This document shows positions 14,096-14,248 of a DNA stretch of 14,248 nt, piece by piece. Made by a program: the position numbers and the translations under genes. The stretch is from Allobutyricicoccus pentlandensis (GTDB lineage: Bacteria > Bacillota > Clostridia > Oscillospirales > QAMX01). Position 1 is the first letter of the stretch; each line of letters opens with the position of its first letter. The notes under the pieces are model-generated. The model was not told the DNA's origin and made no database searches. It saw only the letters and a list, made by a program, of their open reading frames with translations. Location: the NCBI GenBank assembly GCA_904398645.1, contig CAJFPH010000060.1, positions 1-14,248 on the forward strand. Reading direction: 5' to 3'.

Positions 14096-14248
14096 TTGCC
14101 TAATTTTAATGTTTGGGAATTGTTGATTACAATACCGGCCGTTTTGCTGGCATTGACATTCCATGAGGCGGCTCATGGGTTTGTCGCCTATAAATTGGGC
14201 GATACGACAGCGCGTGATTGCGGCCGGTTAACGCTGAACCCCTTTCGG
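14096..14248 (+). CDS. Site-2 protease family protein (M50), 5' part only
   Basis: 51 codons to the window edge, in one open frame. The TTG at 14096 is chosen because GGAG (14085-14088) lies 7 nt upstream and no in-frame ATG precedes the conserved region. The first 20 residues form a hydrophobic helix (LLITIPAVLLALTFHE), followed at once by the zinc-binding motif HEAAHG and then YKLGDTTARDCGRLTLNPF, the standard opening of bacterial site-2 protease family (YwhC-like) membrane metalloproteases. The rest, including the second zinc ligand, lies outside the window. In clostridia this gene often precedes scpA and scpB; whether it does here cannot be seen. Confidence 0.88.
   Translation, partial: MPNFNVWELLITIPAVLLALTFHEAAHGFVAYKLGDTTARDCGRLTLNPFR

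Overview
The window looks like a chromosomal segment of an anaerobic, endospore-forming Firmicute of the class Clostridia, with mid-range GC. The reasons are strong AGGAGG-type ribosome binding sites, sigma-A promoters with extended -10 elements, a GerA-type germinant receptor operon, a lipoprotein of the clostridial SH3b/NlpC-P60 type, and a heterodimeric ABC exporter of the BmrCD/LmrCD/TM287-288 class. No genus can be named from the sequence alone. I see no insertion sequence, integrase, phage gene or CRISPR array; this is mostly ordinary chromosome cut into short, well-terminated transcription units.

Layout. (1) 123-1767: a promoter, a structured leader, a lipoprotein gene whose NlpC/P60 domain has apparently lost its catalytic Cys and His, and a perfect-stem terminator. 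(2) 1852-6160: a strong promoter driving a MarR-family regulator and two ABC half-transporters, spaced 13 and 0 nt apart. The two nucleotide-binding domains carry complementary substitutions that predict one working and one degenerate ATP site. (3) 6181-6568: two stem-loops, then a consensus promoter, tRNA-Asp(GTC), tRNA-Thr(GGT) and a terminator. (4) 6737-7833: a single aldo/keto reductase gene with its own promoter and terminator. (5) 7871-8538: a divergent PAP2 (DUF212, YuiD-like) membrane protein, convergent with (6) a minus-strand nitroreductase (8557-9087) whose terminator lies in the convergent gap. (7) 9252-10309: an RluA-family pseudouridine synthase with an S4-like N-terminus and a terminator. 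(8) 10349-14043: a tricistronic spore germinant receptor operon in the order A-C-B (GerA-type subunit, lipoprotein C subunit, permease B subunit). (9) 14096 to the end: the start of a site-2 (M50) protease, with a likely promoter inside the end of the germination permease gene.

How the genes work together. The MarR/ABC/ABC unit reads as an efflux module controlled by its own repressor. The three Ger proteins should form one inner-membrane germinant receptor in the dormant spore. The other genes are housekeeping or single-function units with no evident link to each other. Several starts were moved inward from the longest possible frame on ribosome-binding-site evidence, most clearly for the germination A subunit, where the longer frame runs through the terminator of the preceding gene.

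No clear-cut undescribed system is present. The best leads are the catalytically dead NlpC/P60 lipoprotein with its structured leader, and the repeat-encoded Gly/Arg/Pro tail on the second ABC subunit.
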